Positions 24,531-36,389 of a DNA stretch of 64,000 nt are shown here, one piece after another. Each line of letters starts with the position of its first letter. Within the stretch, counting starts at the first letter, position 1. Source of the DNA: Aporrectodea caliginosa (lineage: Eukaryota; Annelida; Clitellata; Crassiclitellata; Lumbricidae); NCBI GenBank assembly GCA_020284085.1, contig JACEVL010000046.1, positions 1 to 64,000 of the forward strand, written 5' to 3'. The notes beneath the pieces were generated by a model, which saw only the letters and a program-made list of their open reading frames with translations, was not told where the DNA came from and did no database searches. The position numbers were made by a program, and so were the translations under genes.

Positions 24531-25540
24531 TGCTGAAGAAGTGACAAGCATGTCACAAGAACCACATGCAATCCACTTACCTGGTCCTGCTGAAGACATG
24601 ACAAGCATGTCACAAGATACACATACATTCCACCTACCTGCTGAAGAAGTGACAAGCATGTCACAAGAACCACATGCAATCCACTTACCTGGTCCTGCTG
24701 AAGAAGTGACAAGCATGTCACAAGATACACATACATTCCACTTACCTGGTCCTGCTGAAGAAGTGACAAGCATGTCACAAGATACACATACATTCCACTT
24801 ACCTGGTCCTGCTGAAGAAGTGACAAGCATGTCACAAGATACACATACATTCCACTTACCTGGTCCTGCTGAAGAAGTGACAAGCATGTCACAAGAACCA
24901 CATGCAATCCACTTACCTGGTCCTGCTGAAGACATGACAAGCATGTCACAAGATACACATACATTCCACCTACCTGCTGAAGAAGTGACAAGCATGTCAC
25001 AAGAACCACATGCAATCCACTTACCTGGTCCTGCTGAAGACATGACAAGCATGTCACAAGATACACATACATTCCACTTACCTGGTCCTGCTGAAGAAGT
25101 GACAAGCATGTCACAAGAACCACATGCAATCCACTTACCTGGTCCTGCTGAAGACATGACAAGCATGTCACAAGATACACATACATTCCACCTACCTGCT
25201 GAAGAAGTGACAAGCATGTCACAAGAACCACATGCAATCCACTTACCTGGTCCTGCTGAAGACATGACAAGCATGTCACAAGATACACATACATTCCACC
25301 TACCTGCTGAAGAAGTGACAAGCATGTCACAAGAACCACATGCAATCCACTTACCTGGTCCTGCTGAAGACATGACAAGCATGTCACAAGATACACATAC
25401 ATTCCACCTACCTGCTGAAGAAGTGACAAGCATGTCACAAGAACCACATGCAATCCACTTACCTGGTCCTGCTGAAGACATGACAAGCATGTCACAAGAT
25501 ACACATACATTCCACCTACCTGCTGAAGAAGTGACAAGCA
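24531..25540 (+). repeat. 51/57-bp coding tandem array
   Basis: Eighteen full units plus one degenerate one. Two main types alternate: 57 bp (EEVTSMSQEPHAIHLPGPA) and 51 bp (EDMTSMSQDTHTFHLPA), with some hybrids. Both are multiples of three, so the array is open in several frames on both strands. Near-identity of units points to recent homogenisation. Confidence 0.95.
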
Positions 25541-26673
25541 TGTTACAAGAGCAGGGTTCAGAAAACCTTTCAATGCTGGAATTACTGCAGCTAATGCCAG
25601 CTGAATTCACTTGTGTTACAAGTGGGACTTTCAGCAATGATGGAAATGTTCAGATACATGAAATAATAAGTGATGCTGATTTATTCATGACTGTATCACC
25701 TTCTGATTGGGCAAGCACTTCTGAAACTCGTCAAGGAGTTTTTCTAGTGGAAAGCACGGTATTACCTGCAGCTGATAATGATGTTCAAGGATATGCTAAG
25801 GACCGCAATCCAGAAGAAACAATTAGTCAGAATTCTTCAACACTTGATATTACAGAACACGAGACAATGACACAATCGATCACGCGTAAAAGGACTCGAA
25901 ACCCAAGTGAGTGGAAGAGAAACAGAACTAGAACTGATAGGCAACATGGGAAGAAGTATCTGAATGTCAATGGAAAGGTTGTTGAGGCTAGAAAAGTTCA
26001 AGGTCATGCCTCTTCTTGCAGATTGAAATGTGACTCCAAAATTTCTGCCACTCAGAGGCAGGCTATCCATGACGACTTCTGGCGACTCACTGATTTCGGA
26101 AAGAGACATTACTATGCTCGAACAACGGATCGCATTTTTAAGAGAAGAAGTAGAAATGACCGAGGAGAGAATACGGATGAGAATAGGATCAGGCTCTATA
26201 CGTTCAAATATTACTTCTACGTTGAAGAGTTAAAGGTTCAGGTGTGCAAATTATTTTATCTCTCAACTCTGGATATCTCACATAAACGTGTAATGACCTA
26301 TTATTTGACAAGAAATGAATGTACTGGGACACCTTCCGAAAGTCGACAGGGTAAGCACATAAAGAAGAAGATTCCTGATGAGCAACGAGAAGCCATTAGA
26401 AAGCATATCAAGTCTTTCAGTCGGATAGAGTCGCATTATTGCAGAGCTAAAACATCACGACAGTACCTTGATCCAGCTTTGAGCTTAACAAGAATGTATG
26501 ACCTTTTCTGTGAGGATCGTTTCAAGATGAGCAATGACGAAAACTACAATGAGCCAGTGAAGAGACACTTCTACAACTTCATCTTCAACACAGAATTCAA
26601 TCTAGGATTCCATGTTCCTAAACAGGACAGAAAAAGGGTTAAGGGACCAAAAGTCTTTGATCTAGTGAGATAA
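24541..26673 (+). CDS. Transposon-encoded protein with Ser/His-rich tandem repeats (transposase N-terminal half)
   Basis: 710 codons from the first ATG; the frame is open further upstream to an AG near 24505, so the true start may be an upstream exon. Residues 1-333 are the 17/19-residue repeats; 334-455 form an acidic, Ser/Thr-rich linker. From about 455 a basic conserved block follows (NPSEWKRNRTR, KYLNVNGKVVEARKVQ, SCRLKC) and ends with RIESHYCRAKTSRQYLDPAL and FNTEFNLGFHVPK. The last block resembles a family of transposon-derived proteins common in invertebrates, whose catalytic part normally lies C-terminal to it. That part is absent: only 1.1 kb without a long ORF remains before the right TIR. 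A GTGAG donor just before the stop could splice onward. It may be an inactive transposase or a repurposed protein. Confidence 0.7.
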   Translation: MTSMSQEPHAIHLPGPAEDMTSMSQDTHTFHLPAEEVTSMSQEPHAIHLPGPAEEVTSMSQDTHTFHLPGPAEEVTSMSQDTHTFHLPGPAEEVTSMSQDTHTFHLPGPAEEVTSMSQEPHAIHLPGPAEDMTSMSQDTHTFHLPAEEVTSMSQEPHAIHLPGPAEDMTSMSQDTHTFHLPGPAEEVTSMSQEPHAIHLPGPAEDMTSMSQDTHTFHLPAEEVTSMSQEPHAIHLPGPAEDMTSMSQDTHTFHLPAEEVTSMSQEPHAIHLPGPAEDMTSMSQDTHTFHLPAEEVTSMSQEPHAIHLPGPAEDMTSMSQDTHTFHLPAEEVTSMLQEQGSENLSMLELLQLMPAEFTCVTSGTFSNDGNVQIHEIISDADLFMTVSPSDWASTSETRQGVFLVESTVLPAADNDVQGYAKDRNPEETISQNSSTLDITEHETMTQSITRKRTRNPSEWKRNRTRTDRQHGKKYLNVNGKVVEARKVQGHASSCRLKCDSKISATQRQAIHDDFWRLTDFGKRHYYARTTDRIFKRRSRNDRGENTDENRIRLYTFKYYFYVEELKVQVCKLFYLSTLDISHKRVMTYYLTRNECTGTPSESRQGKHIKKKIPDEQREAIRKHIKSFSRIESHYCRAKTSRQYLDPALSLTRMYDLFCEDRFKMSNDENYNEPVKRHFYNFIFNTEFNLGFHVPKQDRKRVKGPKVFDLVR

Positions 26674-28009
26674 GTTGTAGAAAATACATTGTCATGGAAA
26701 CACGTTAAGGATGTTTTCAGCCAAATATCTAACTTCCTTGTTGTAATTTCAGGCTGTTCCTGTACAAGTCATGCAGGACAAAAATAGCCACGTTACACAA
26801 TAATTTCTTTGTTACCTATTTTTTGACGCAGTGAAGTCAGTACACCAATGCAGTTTTGATTTCTTTTAAGAAGTAAATAATTGAAAATGATGCTATTCAG
26901 AGGTCTCATTGCTGATTTGCACATTTTGCAGACTTTCACTTGTTAAACAGTTCCATTCCACTTGACTTAGTAGCTATTAAGACTACACAGTGTTGATTTT
27001 AATAAAGATTGCTGAATGTTACAATTCTGTTGGATGTTATCCTATCTCCAGGTTTTTATACAAGAAATTCTTAAGTGTAGAATAATTATGTAATGGTTGA
27101 TAAGGCATTGCGGGGATTGCTAATCCAATGATGGTTGGATTTGATTGCTCAAATTGATAATTCATTAAAGTACGGGGTATACCCAGATCTGTTATTAAAT
27201 TTAGCGTTATCTTAATAGCAAGTCAGAGTAACCATAAATCATTGTAACGTGCAATAAAATACATGAATCATAGGCGACATGTGGACTTATATCTGTACAG
27301 TTCTATTGAATATGTGCACGAAATTATAATAAGGTTTGACAATAAATTTTCTATTGCATCTTCCTTTATTGCATGTAATACCGAATAGACTTCCAGAAAA
27401 TGGTATAATTTCAATTAAATGTATTTTTCCCGTACTGAACACACCACAACCTACTTGAAAGTATTGTTTAACTTCACTAAAGCGTTTCATTGATATCCAT
27501 CACAGATTCAGAGTTGCAGATAGAGCAGTATAATTTTGAGTGGACTGCTCGCAATCATAGTGTTCTATGTTTACTACGTGGTCGTGCTTAATGTTATAGA
27601 GCTCTATGTCCAAAAATGGTCACCCCTGACATGATTACATCAAAATTACTCAAACTCGGTTTACATTATGATCCAAATACACAAATAAGCATACTTGGGG
27701 AAAACAGTGTTATCCAAAAATGTTAATTTTATTGCCATCAATGATACAGGGAAAAACATTTTCGTCACCAAATCTTAAAAATCGTTTTTCTCCGTTTCGC
27801 AAAAAGTGGACATAGAGCCTTGTAGTTCTAGGGGTACGAGGTCTAGTGCATACGTGAAAATACTTCTGCTTACACCACTCTCTTCCCGGATGAACAGAAC
27901 TCTCCAAAAAACGACTATTGGTTGATTTCACTCTGTGCACAATGTCTTATGAAGACCACACAAGTTGAGGCATTAATTACTATTGCGCAATACTAAGCGC
28001 AATTATTCA

Positions 28010-28160
28010 ATGGCAGAGCTTCATTCGATTGTGATGAGCAATTATGAGTGAAGAACTTGCTACAGGCTACACAGTAACCGTCTCAAAGGAGGAAGCTCGA
28101 ACCCGTCTGGCCGCGTTACAAGGCGAGCGCTTTAACCAATAGGCAACCGTGTCCACAGGT
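28010..28160 (-). mobile_element. tRNA-derived SINE, unit 2 copy
   Basis: Minus-strand GGGTTCGAGC B-box-like sequence and the shared SINE body. Same position relative to the gene as the copies at 8583 and 45170. Confidence 0.65.
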
Positions 28161-29579
28161 ATCGAATGTCCAATTGTCCATCTGGCGAATAATATTATTT
28201 GCTTAGTACATTTTCACACATACAGACCAGAGTATGCTACTGTATGTTGCACTATATTACAGATTTTATTTAGTGGACAATTCGTTATCAAATTTCCATC
28301 CTGATCAACTCTCAGAAGTTTACCCGATTTGTAAATTACCTAAAATCGAGGAATCATATATTATTTACGTATTTTTATTACTTTATTAAATATATTTTAT
28401 TATATTTATTGTTTTCTTGTTTTATGCTTTTAATTCCGATATATTTATTTAGTCTTTTATTTCTGCTACTTGATTTCTTGGATTCTGGTTCAACTATTTA
28501 ATCTAAATCAAAGTAACGAATTAAACGATATGTTCCATGCAATCGCAATGCTTGAAAATATGAGACTTCGCAGTAACAGCGAAGAACATTTGACTTAAAA
28601 CATCCAATTTAGGTACTGCAATCTAAATTATGAAAGCTTCTTTTGTTCTCATCGCAACTCCGCCACTGACCGTACTTTGTCAGTGCCAGTCTCAAGCCTT
28701 GATAAAGGAGGAGGGCGACGCCAATGGTCTTCGTTATCAAACAGTGTCGTTAAACTGAAACTACTGTTCTCATTTACGCAAGTGTTATTTTAATCAATCC
28801 AACTTCCATTCAAGAAAAAATCATTCTAATCAACCCAACTTCTATTTAAGCAAGAAATTTTACAATACACAAATTATACCACCACTCAGTTGTAGGCCTA
28901 TAATTTGTGTATTGTCATTTTGCTTTATTTGGTGGTGAATAAACTACTAACTTACTTACTTACTTACTTCTTAAATGGAGCATGTGGCCTATATATTTAT
29001 ATACCCGGTATGTTTTTATTACTTTATTACGTTTTATGCTTTTATTTTCTAACTATTTTTTAGTCATTATTTCTGCCACATGTACAATAATTACATGACT
29101 TCTTGGTTGCCATAATTATCATCTACGTCATCGAAATTAAACTAACGAATGAGAATGTGTTCATCTAATAACACATCGAAAACTAAACGTTTCTCGGTAA
29201 CAGCGAAAAACATTCGGTTTATAAAAGCTTACCAAAACACTTACCAATCCACTTAGCCAATCCTGTTCATGAAATAATTTTTTTTATCTCATCGTGAAAA
29301 ATATGGCTGGCTCCAGTACATAATGTGCTTTGAGGTTATACTAAAAATGAAGCATTCTCAACATTATGCATTATCAAGTTGAATGGTGTTAGTTTACATG
29401 TTTTTCAAATGATTATGTCAAGGAGCAGCTATGTAATTTTAAACGGTTGCTGCCAAAATTACCAGTTCAAGTGTCGTTTATTCAAATGATTTTAATGAAT
29501 AACAATTATATTTAACAATGATTAATCTCTAAAAAATCTGGCCTTAGAGAAATAATGTTTCAAGCACCAAATGGAGAGT
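28161..29579. other. Spacer between genes 2 and 3
   Basis: No gene. It contains a piece (28690-28770) of the dispersed repeat seen at 57034 and 58989, a short run of the CATCAATCCAACTTC minisatellite at 28785-28860, a (CTTA)n run near 28955, and sequence aligned with the other spacers. Confidence 0.6.
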
Positions 29580-29837
29580 ATGATGTTAAACAAACAAAAT
29601 GCATCTAACCATTTATAGTCCAGCGAGCTTAGCCTCATAAATCCGTTTTCACTTAGGTAGGCGATATATCGCATCACTCTGTGTTATCAAAACAGTGCAT
29701 CGCAGTTTGAGCATGATTTAGTCGGGTCTGACATGGCGTGAAGCAGGACTAAGGCTTCATTTGAAAGAGACGACCAGATTCAGTTTTTATTATCATAACA
29801 CTTATTAGTGACCACACTAGAAACTGATTTCGTTAAG
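29580..29837 (+). promoter_or_regulatory. Conserved promoter-proximal block of gene 3
   Basis: Aligned with 9640-9944 and 46210-46474. It shares 'TAGGTAGGCGATATA', 'GGCTTCATTTGAAAGAGACG' (also in gene 4) and the leader 'GATTTCGTTAAGATG'. Confidence 0.5.
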
Positions 29838-30561
29838 ATGTGTAAATTACTTCTCCTCGTTCATATTTTTATCATTTGTGGTAAGATGAGATATGCTATG
29901 TTTCTCTACTTATTGAATAATGTTTCACAGACACAGGTTTGGAAGTGATTTCAGCACGGCATCTCTTATATATAGAACATTTCTGTCTTTGTATAATTCC
30001 GCCTTGGTGCATAGAAAGAGACAATTTCGCAGGCATGAAACAAGAATATATGGCACAACACAACAGAACATATCATCGATATGAGTTTTAAGTAGTTCAG
30101 ACGGCTTTAGGGGTTAAATTACGTTAAACGTAGTCCTTCCATTGCAGGTGTGGACATCGGGTAACACAGCTTCTGCATTCGTCTCTGTACATCGCCAGTA
30201 TTCTGTCCTCGTCCCACATCATCACCAATTCTTCCATGGTCTTCCCGTTTTCCTTATATCTTCGGGAATCCAGTTCATCACTTGGCTGACTCTTCTATCC
30301 TTATCCATACCAATGACATGGTCCATCCTTTATAATAATGTCTAACTGGTAGTTTTCTCTATATTCTCTTCTCTTGGCCGCTCTCGTATAGTTTTGTCTC
30401 AAACTATACGCCATGACTCATATAATATGTCAGGCTACGTTACTGTGAATAATTTAAAAGCAACATAACATAATTTGAACATTCATTAACAACTTACACC
30501 AAACTCTGAATTTTGCTTTGTAGTTTACGGATTCATTTGGCATCGAATTCGTTTATTTCAG

Positions 30562-30708
30562 GGGATTGTCAGCTGGTGTCTCGTCTCGGTCTCGGACCCC
30601 ACTGTCTCGGTCTCGAGTTTTATGTCTCGTATACAAGTCTGCTTACACCTAACAATGAACTGTGCTTTTTTACTCGGATCTATCCGACGTGTAATTCGTT
30701 TATTTCAG
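30562..30708 (+). repeat. Duplicated splice-acceptor region of gene 3 V exon
   Basis: 'TTTATTTCAG' plus GGGGATTGTCAGCTG (acceptor and first V codons) occurs at 30552, then again at 30701 before the real V exon. Between them lie 'GTCTCGGTCTCGG' repeats and a copy of the upstream intron. Use of the first acceptor would add a frame reading through to the real exon region, but its product is not V-like. Confidence 0.65.
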
Positions 30709-31580
30709 GGGACTGTCAGCTGATACGCGCCCCATCAAACACTGCACTGATCGTCGGACAAAGACTTGAACTTATTTGTCAACCGGACATCGAGTACACA
30801 GTGCGAGAATGGATAAATCAATCGCCGTCAAGCTCCAACCTGAATAAGATCTATACAGGTTGGAGTTCGCCGAGGATTCTTGGTAGCCAGCGTTTCGGAT
30901 ACATCAAAGATAACAATGCTATTATTCTTTACCTAAACTCAACTAAACTTGACGATGCTGGAACCTACGACTGTTCCTGTCAGCTAGAAACGAAACAGCT
31001 TGACCACTACAGTGCCCAGTTGATTGTCCTAGGTGAGTTCAGATTAGGATGCAAGAGGAAATTCAAAGTTGAAAATTTATTGCTCCCCGGAGAGTTTCTA
31101 TGCGTATCGTACAGATGAGTCTATAAATCCAAATTTGAGGCTTTTACATTAACCCTCGGGCTACCAAGGGGGGTGGTTGCCACCCCCTGCCCTAGGTTTA
31201 TTCATCTCAAACTTTTTCCGTATGGAATAAAAATTTGACCTTTTGAGTCGCTGTAGGGGGTTCATTTACACACGTTTGGAGGTAAAATGTGAGATGATAT
31301 CTCACACCGTTCAAAAGTTATACCCAATATACCCGAGGCACCAGGGGGTGGATACCACCCCTCCCTAGATTTTCGACTATATCTTATCCGACATTTAATA
31401 TTAAGAGACACAAATTATACCATTCTATAGAGGGAATGTGGGGCTACATTTCTATGGTCACTGAGTTGACCTGAGACAACCGGAAGTGCTCAAAATAAAT
31501 AATAATACGCGTAATATGCGTGAAAAATGGCTGAATGGAAGCACTCCCCCCTTAGTTTTTTGTCTGTAGCGTATTCATTA

Positions 31581-34500
31581 GGGTGATTCACATCACAATG
31601 GGGAAAAAATTATTTTTCCTGATTGATCGACATAGTAGATAATTTTGTTCCTTTGGTCTTTCTGAACAATTCAGCAAAATTCTACAGTAATCTATGAATG
31701 TTTACTGGTCGCTCAATGCCCTGAAATCTGAGAGGGGTCTATTTGAAGAAACAACGAAATTGCCATTGACGAGACACTGGAATGCAACAAACCTAATTAC
31801 ATTGGGCAACAATCCTATAAGCAAGAATTATGTACATAGTCATAGGCCATACATGTATAAACAATAATATTAATTCCTACTTTGTTGTATATTACCATGA
31901 AGCCTTTTGAATTGTAATATTTATTCTGAGCTGCGACGTCATTGTTAAGAAGTAGGAATAATTTCGCATATTAATTTACAAACGGTACAAATGCATAGTT
32001 TTTAGCCGTATAGAATTTGTATTAGACAGTGTGAGAAAGAAAATTAAAAGTATTGTTTTAATACACTTTATGCTGAAATTTAAGTTTTTTAAATCTTTAT
32101 TTCATAAAATAATGTCATTTTTGTGAGAATCCCAGTTTTCGAAGTATGATTTAAAAGATAATGAACACTGGCTTTCAGCAGTTTATTCGTTTATACGCAT
32201 CATTCTTATAGACCTAGCTGCAACAGAATATAGATAATGGCTTTTTTACTGCATTACAGCTAGCAGTGTAAATGGAAGAAAACTTTTGCACTTCTGCGAC
32301 AAGGTTGAAGACTGAAGTCACGTTAATTGGGAAACCAGAAGCAACCCTTCCTGTTAATGTACTGCCTACAGGAGGCCACACACTATACACATTTCTCGGT
32401 TTTTTTATCATCACAAGATTTTGAAGAATTCTGTCAGAGAGTTTGCATGCAATGATTATCAAGTTAACCTGAATTTGGAACAAGGCTAGAATTCTGACAG
32501 AATTTTAGTGGAAGATAGTGTAAAAGCAAAGGGTCTAGTGGAGGAGTATAATTTGATCAAGAAAAGTAAAAACAGGGACTCTGAGTCACAGAAAAGCCAG
32601 ATGCATTTGTTGAAAAGTGCATCTCATTTTTGATATTGCCAATTAGCAAACTGAGCATGTTCTAAAAATTGATGAGAATAAGTGGTTTTTGGCAGATCAG
32701 CGAGAACCACGAAAGATGAGCATGGCTGATGACAAGGATCTTAGTCAGAAAGAGGCAAGAGTTGCAAAGCATAACATCAGACTTGAACCCAGGTAGAAGC
32801 ATGAAATGCTAAGAAAATCAGCTGAAGGGTCTAGTTAAGGTAATCGGGCAACTAGGATTGCAAGAGCAGCAACGTGAATGATGGCGAAGACGATAATGAT
32901 GATGACGACGACAATGGAAACATGAATTTGGCTGATGATGACAACGATGGAAACATGAATTTGGCCATGAAGTCAAGATCCCATTGTACAACAAAAAACA
33001 GTTGAATACCCCTCCTGAAGAGTTACAAGAAGATACAGCAGACAAAAAACCTTACATTTTTCAAAGCAGAATCTGCATTGGATCACATAAACTTGTCGGA
33101 CCTGGCAATCTTGGTAGCTGCCATTACTTAAGCAAACTGTTAATAAAAAAATTATGCGGAAGAAGGCCCATTGTAATTTTCAACTGTTCATCGCGTGGAA
33201 TCGTCTGTCAGCAAGACTAGATTATCTTTCAAGAGACAATTACAAGGAAGTGATGGAATTGTGGAATTCGAGGAGAGATGGTCGGTGATGGATGTATCGT
33301 TTCAGACAGTCAGGTGCATTTGACCACATGGATGACTAATGTCATTTATAATGCTTGGAGACCAGTATTTTTATAGATCAATTTCAATTGACTGCCCCTG
33401 AGAGAAGAAATGACACTGCATTCTTTTTATTTGGAAGTAATATAAACGTGAGAGCATGAAGAGTTAGTCCGGTGGCATCTGATACACCAGTTAATGACTT
33501 GCAGTTTTTCAATTCAATTCAATTCAATTCGTTTATTGATCCCGAAACCAAAAAACAAGAACAAAACAATAATGTTTCACAGCAGTTAAACACAAGGCAT
33601 AATCATTATTAATATACAAATATCACTGCATAGATAAGGGAGCAATGGGCTTACCCGAAGAGAATAATCCCGCTGGATGGGGGCCTAATTACAAAACTAT
33701 ATTAAGAGATCTTAGTAGTGGTAAGTAATGAGAAGTGGCTGTAGCTTGGAAATCCAGAAATAACTGCGTCGAGGTAGCTTCCCTCGGCCTTAAAGTAAAA
33801 AGAAAAACACTAAAACCAAAAAGAACTAAATAATTGCAATGTTATTTAACATTTTTTATTGTGTGTGCACGGATTTTAGTTTTAAATGAGGCTAGGCTCA
33901 TGGCTGCACGAATACATTCTGGTATGCTATTCCATATGAGGGGACCCTGGTATTTTATAGAAAATTTTCTGGTATTCGTTCTGGCAAATATGCTTATGTA
34001 GGCTCTTTTATTTCTAAAGACCTTGTTGAGTAAGTTTGGTTTAAAGTAAGCTGAAAAAGCTTGTGGGAGGAGGTTATTATCATATTGATACATAAATATA
34101 CTAGTTTGAACAAATTTAATCTGAGATATTTTCAGAAATTTAAGTTGTAAATACAGTAAGTCAGTGTGGGTGTTGATAGGAGATTTAGTAATAATTCTTA
34201 TGGCTTTTTTCTGTAGTATGTTTAGTTTTAGTAAGTGAGTGTCATATGTAGATGTCCAAACAAAATTGCAGTAGTTTAGATATGGATGTATAAGTGTGAA
34301 ATATAGATTTCTGAGTATGTGGGTTGGAAGTAGATAGGATATCCTGCGTATTATTCCAGTGTTTTTAGAGATTTTTTGGCAATTTCGGCAATATGTATAT
34401 CCCATTTTAAGTGTTGATCAATGTAGACCTCTAGGAATTTAGATGAAGAGACTTGAGGAATTAACTTATTATCAATTGTCAGAGCATTGTCAGAAGTTGG

Positions 34501-35123
34501 AACAGGTTTTTTGTTAGACCTGAAGATGATGTAATTTGTTTTAGATAGGTTAAGCGAGAGTTTGTTGGCTTTAAACCAGTTGTTAGCTAATTCTAGATCA
34601 TTATTTGCTAATTTAATTAATTGGTCATATGAGGCATGTGAGTAGAAAGCATTGGAGTCGTCTGCAAAGAGAATGTAATGAAGAAGAGATGCCGAATTGG
34701 GAAGATCATTAATATATATTAAAAAAAGTAGAGGCCCAAGTAGAACAAGCAGATCAGGCAGCGGAGGATTCCTGGTGAATAATTCTACAATAAAAGTCTA
34801 CAATTATTGTAGACTTTTTTAAAAGACTTTTTTAATCAATAGATGTTGTGAATGTATATCTGTTTTCTTGTGAGTATACCTCGCGTTACTACTCAATCTA
34901 TGATTCATGCTATTCAACTTTATTGTGTGTGCTATATCATATGGCCATCACCTCAATTTGTAACTTGAATACGACTGTATGGAAACTTTTGGGCTGATTG
35001 AGCGACCTCTAAAATGCATTTGATTTTGAAAATTTTTATACAGAATTTATTCTGTACCCAAAAGGAACAAAATTATCAACTATGCTCATTAAATTTCCAA
35101 AACAAATTTTGTTTGAATCACCC
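31581..35123. mobile_element. Nested TIR element at a TA target
   Basis: GGGTGATTCA at the left and TGAATCACCC at the right, each next to TA. Weaker inverted similarity continues inward for about 150 bp ('GATAATTTTGTTCC', 'GGTCGCTCAAT'). It interrupts the outer element and itself contains a LINE at 33510-34745. Remnant acidic ORF pieces (for example 32880-33220) may come from its gene, but no family was recognised. Confidence 0.6.
33510..34745 (-). mobile_element. 5'-truncated LINE (CR1/L2-like) with (GAATT)n tail
   Basis: Minus-strand coding, with a frame break near 34405: LLGPLLFLIYINDLPNSA, then the RT motif FADDSNAF, then YLNYCNFVWTSTYDTHLLKL and ARTNTRKFSIKYQGPLIWNSIP. These are RT motifs and the C-terminal region typical of APE-type LINEs. 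The 3' end is a short GAATT repeat at 33510-33530. It is 5'-truncated and inactive. Confidence 0.85.
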
Positions 35124-35839
35124 TAGTATTCATGTGTCTCCCTGGAAGAGAAACAAAGACACCATTCTTTAGAGGGAATGTAGGGCTTAATTTGCGTACC
35201 TACAGCTTTGTCTTTTGAATACCGGAAGTGATCAAAATAAATAATAATACGCGTAATCTGTGTGAAAATGGCTGAATACAGCATTACAACGTAAACCGAT
35301 ATATATGTATGGATATATATATGTATGGATATATATGTATGGATGTACATTTATACTATATAAACATGTGTAGGGATGATTGTGTGTATCTTTTATACAT
35401 AGATTAGTTTCAAAACACACATAATCTTATATTTGTTTATCCAAAAAGTACAAAATGTACGCAAAATGTACGCAATAATATAAAATTTTGCTAAATAATG
35501 GGTTCCGATGTTAAAAGTGATGTAATTTCGAGGTGCATTCACATAATGTACAACTAAATATACCATTCTGTGCAGAAATGAATGCTGAATCCATTGCTAT
35601 ATTACAAGTTATGATATGTAAAACCAAACACGAAATCCAGGGGGGTGGTAACCACTCCCCCTTGGTAGCCAGTGTTACAAAAAAAACTTGGTAGCCCTAG
35701 GGTTAAGGTTAAGCCCTTGCCACCAGCACGATGAAGTTTTAACAATAATTATTCGCAATTTTCGGTTGAAAACACAAATTGCCGGTATTTAAGTTTGTAT
35801 GAAAAAACCAATATGTTTCATATTTATTGGCCAGAACAC

Positions 35840-35960
35840 GAAAGGTTGCAAGTACAAATGCAAGTACTGAGGTCTTGAATACCTGTAGAAGTACTTAAGT
35901 ATCAAGTACGAGTACAAGTACTAAGGTCTCGAGTACAAGTACGAGTACAAGAACAAGGAT
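35840..35960. repeat. AAGTACGAGTAC minisatellite-like patch
   Basis: Imperfect repeats of 'CAAGTACGAGTA' and 'AAGTACTTAAGTA', rich in short palindromes. Confidence 0.6.
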
Positions 35961-36389
35961 TTACTTTCTTGACAAAGCAATGGTGTATTGCCACATGCAC
36001 TCATTTAGAATTTGGCTGTTTTGAGAAATATAAGGGATGTGAGTATCTTGTCACTCAGATTCGATTCGATGGAAACTATTTTAATATTTAACTAAACACT
36101 CGTTCAGCAGGAGCGCTATATATAGATGCAGGCACACTCTAAACGCTGGTGGTGTTAAGAACAGTTTAGCTGTATTCCAAACGTCCAAACAGTCAATTTA
36201 ATCAAAGTCATCATGGCTTCTGATATTCAAATATGTTGTCATTTGTGATGATAAGGTGCTCGGTTACACAGAAGATCGTGTACAATAGTGACCAAATAGC
36301 TTAAGCTTTTTGATGCATGAGGTCCGCAGTGTCGGTTGCTGCAACCGTATCTGTGATTATCGTGCCAAAATGAGACGTTTGTGTAGCTG

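Larger units (their letters stand above)
23293..27838 (+). mobile_element. 4.5-kb DNA transposon with TIRs and AGGT target duplication
   Basis: The left end starts CGTACCCCTAGTACTATAAGG and the right end, read on the minus strand, starts CGTACCCCTAGAACTACAAGG. The match extends through 'CTATGTCCACTTTTT' (about 45 bp with few mismatches). Identical AGGT flanks lie at 23289-23292 and 27839-27842, a 4-bp duplication. The motif CTATGTCCA recurs in both subterminal regions. The 710-aa ORF at 24541 lies inside. A 4-bp duplication and long TIRs suit the Sola group, but I could not check that. It sits in the spacer between genes 2 and 3. Confidence 0.85.
31153..35702. mobile_element. piggyBac-like TIR element flanked by TTAA
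   Basis: The left end CCCTCGGGCTACCAAG and right end CTTGGTAGCCCTAGGG are inverted copies, each next to TTAA (31149-31152 and 35703-35706), as in piggyBac-type elements. Ends carry palindromic GGGGTGGTTGCCACCCC-like blocks, repeated internally. Direct repeats inside (for example 31482 and 35223, 'AAATAATAATACGCGTAAT') show internal duplication. No intact transposase was found. A second element is nested at 31581-35123. Confidence 0.75.

Noticed and set aside
24531..25540. Regular direct repeats resembling a CRISPR array
   Set aside because: Units are contiguous with no unique spacers, are in frame, and lie inside a transposon ORF of a eukaryotic genome.
24450..25637. Minus-strand ORFs of 395 and 354 codons
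   Set aside because: Shadows of the in-frame tandem array; they lose their length outside it and show no domain.
30142..30345. 67-codon ORF in the intron of gene 3
   Set aside because: No homology recognised, no splice context in phase with the receptor exons, and length expected by chance.
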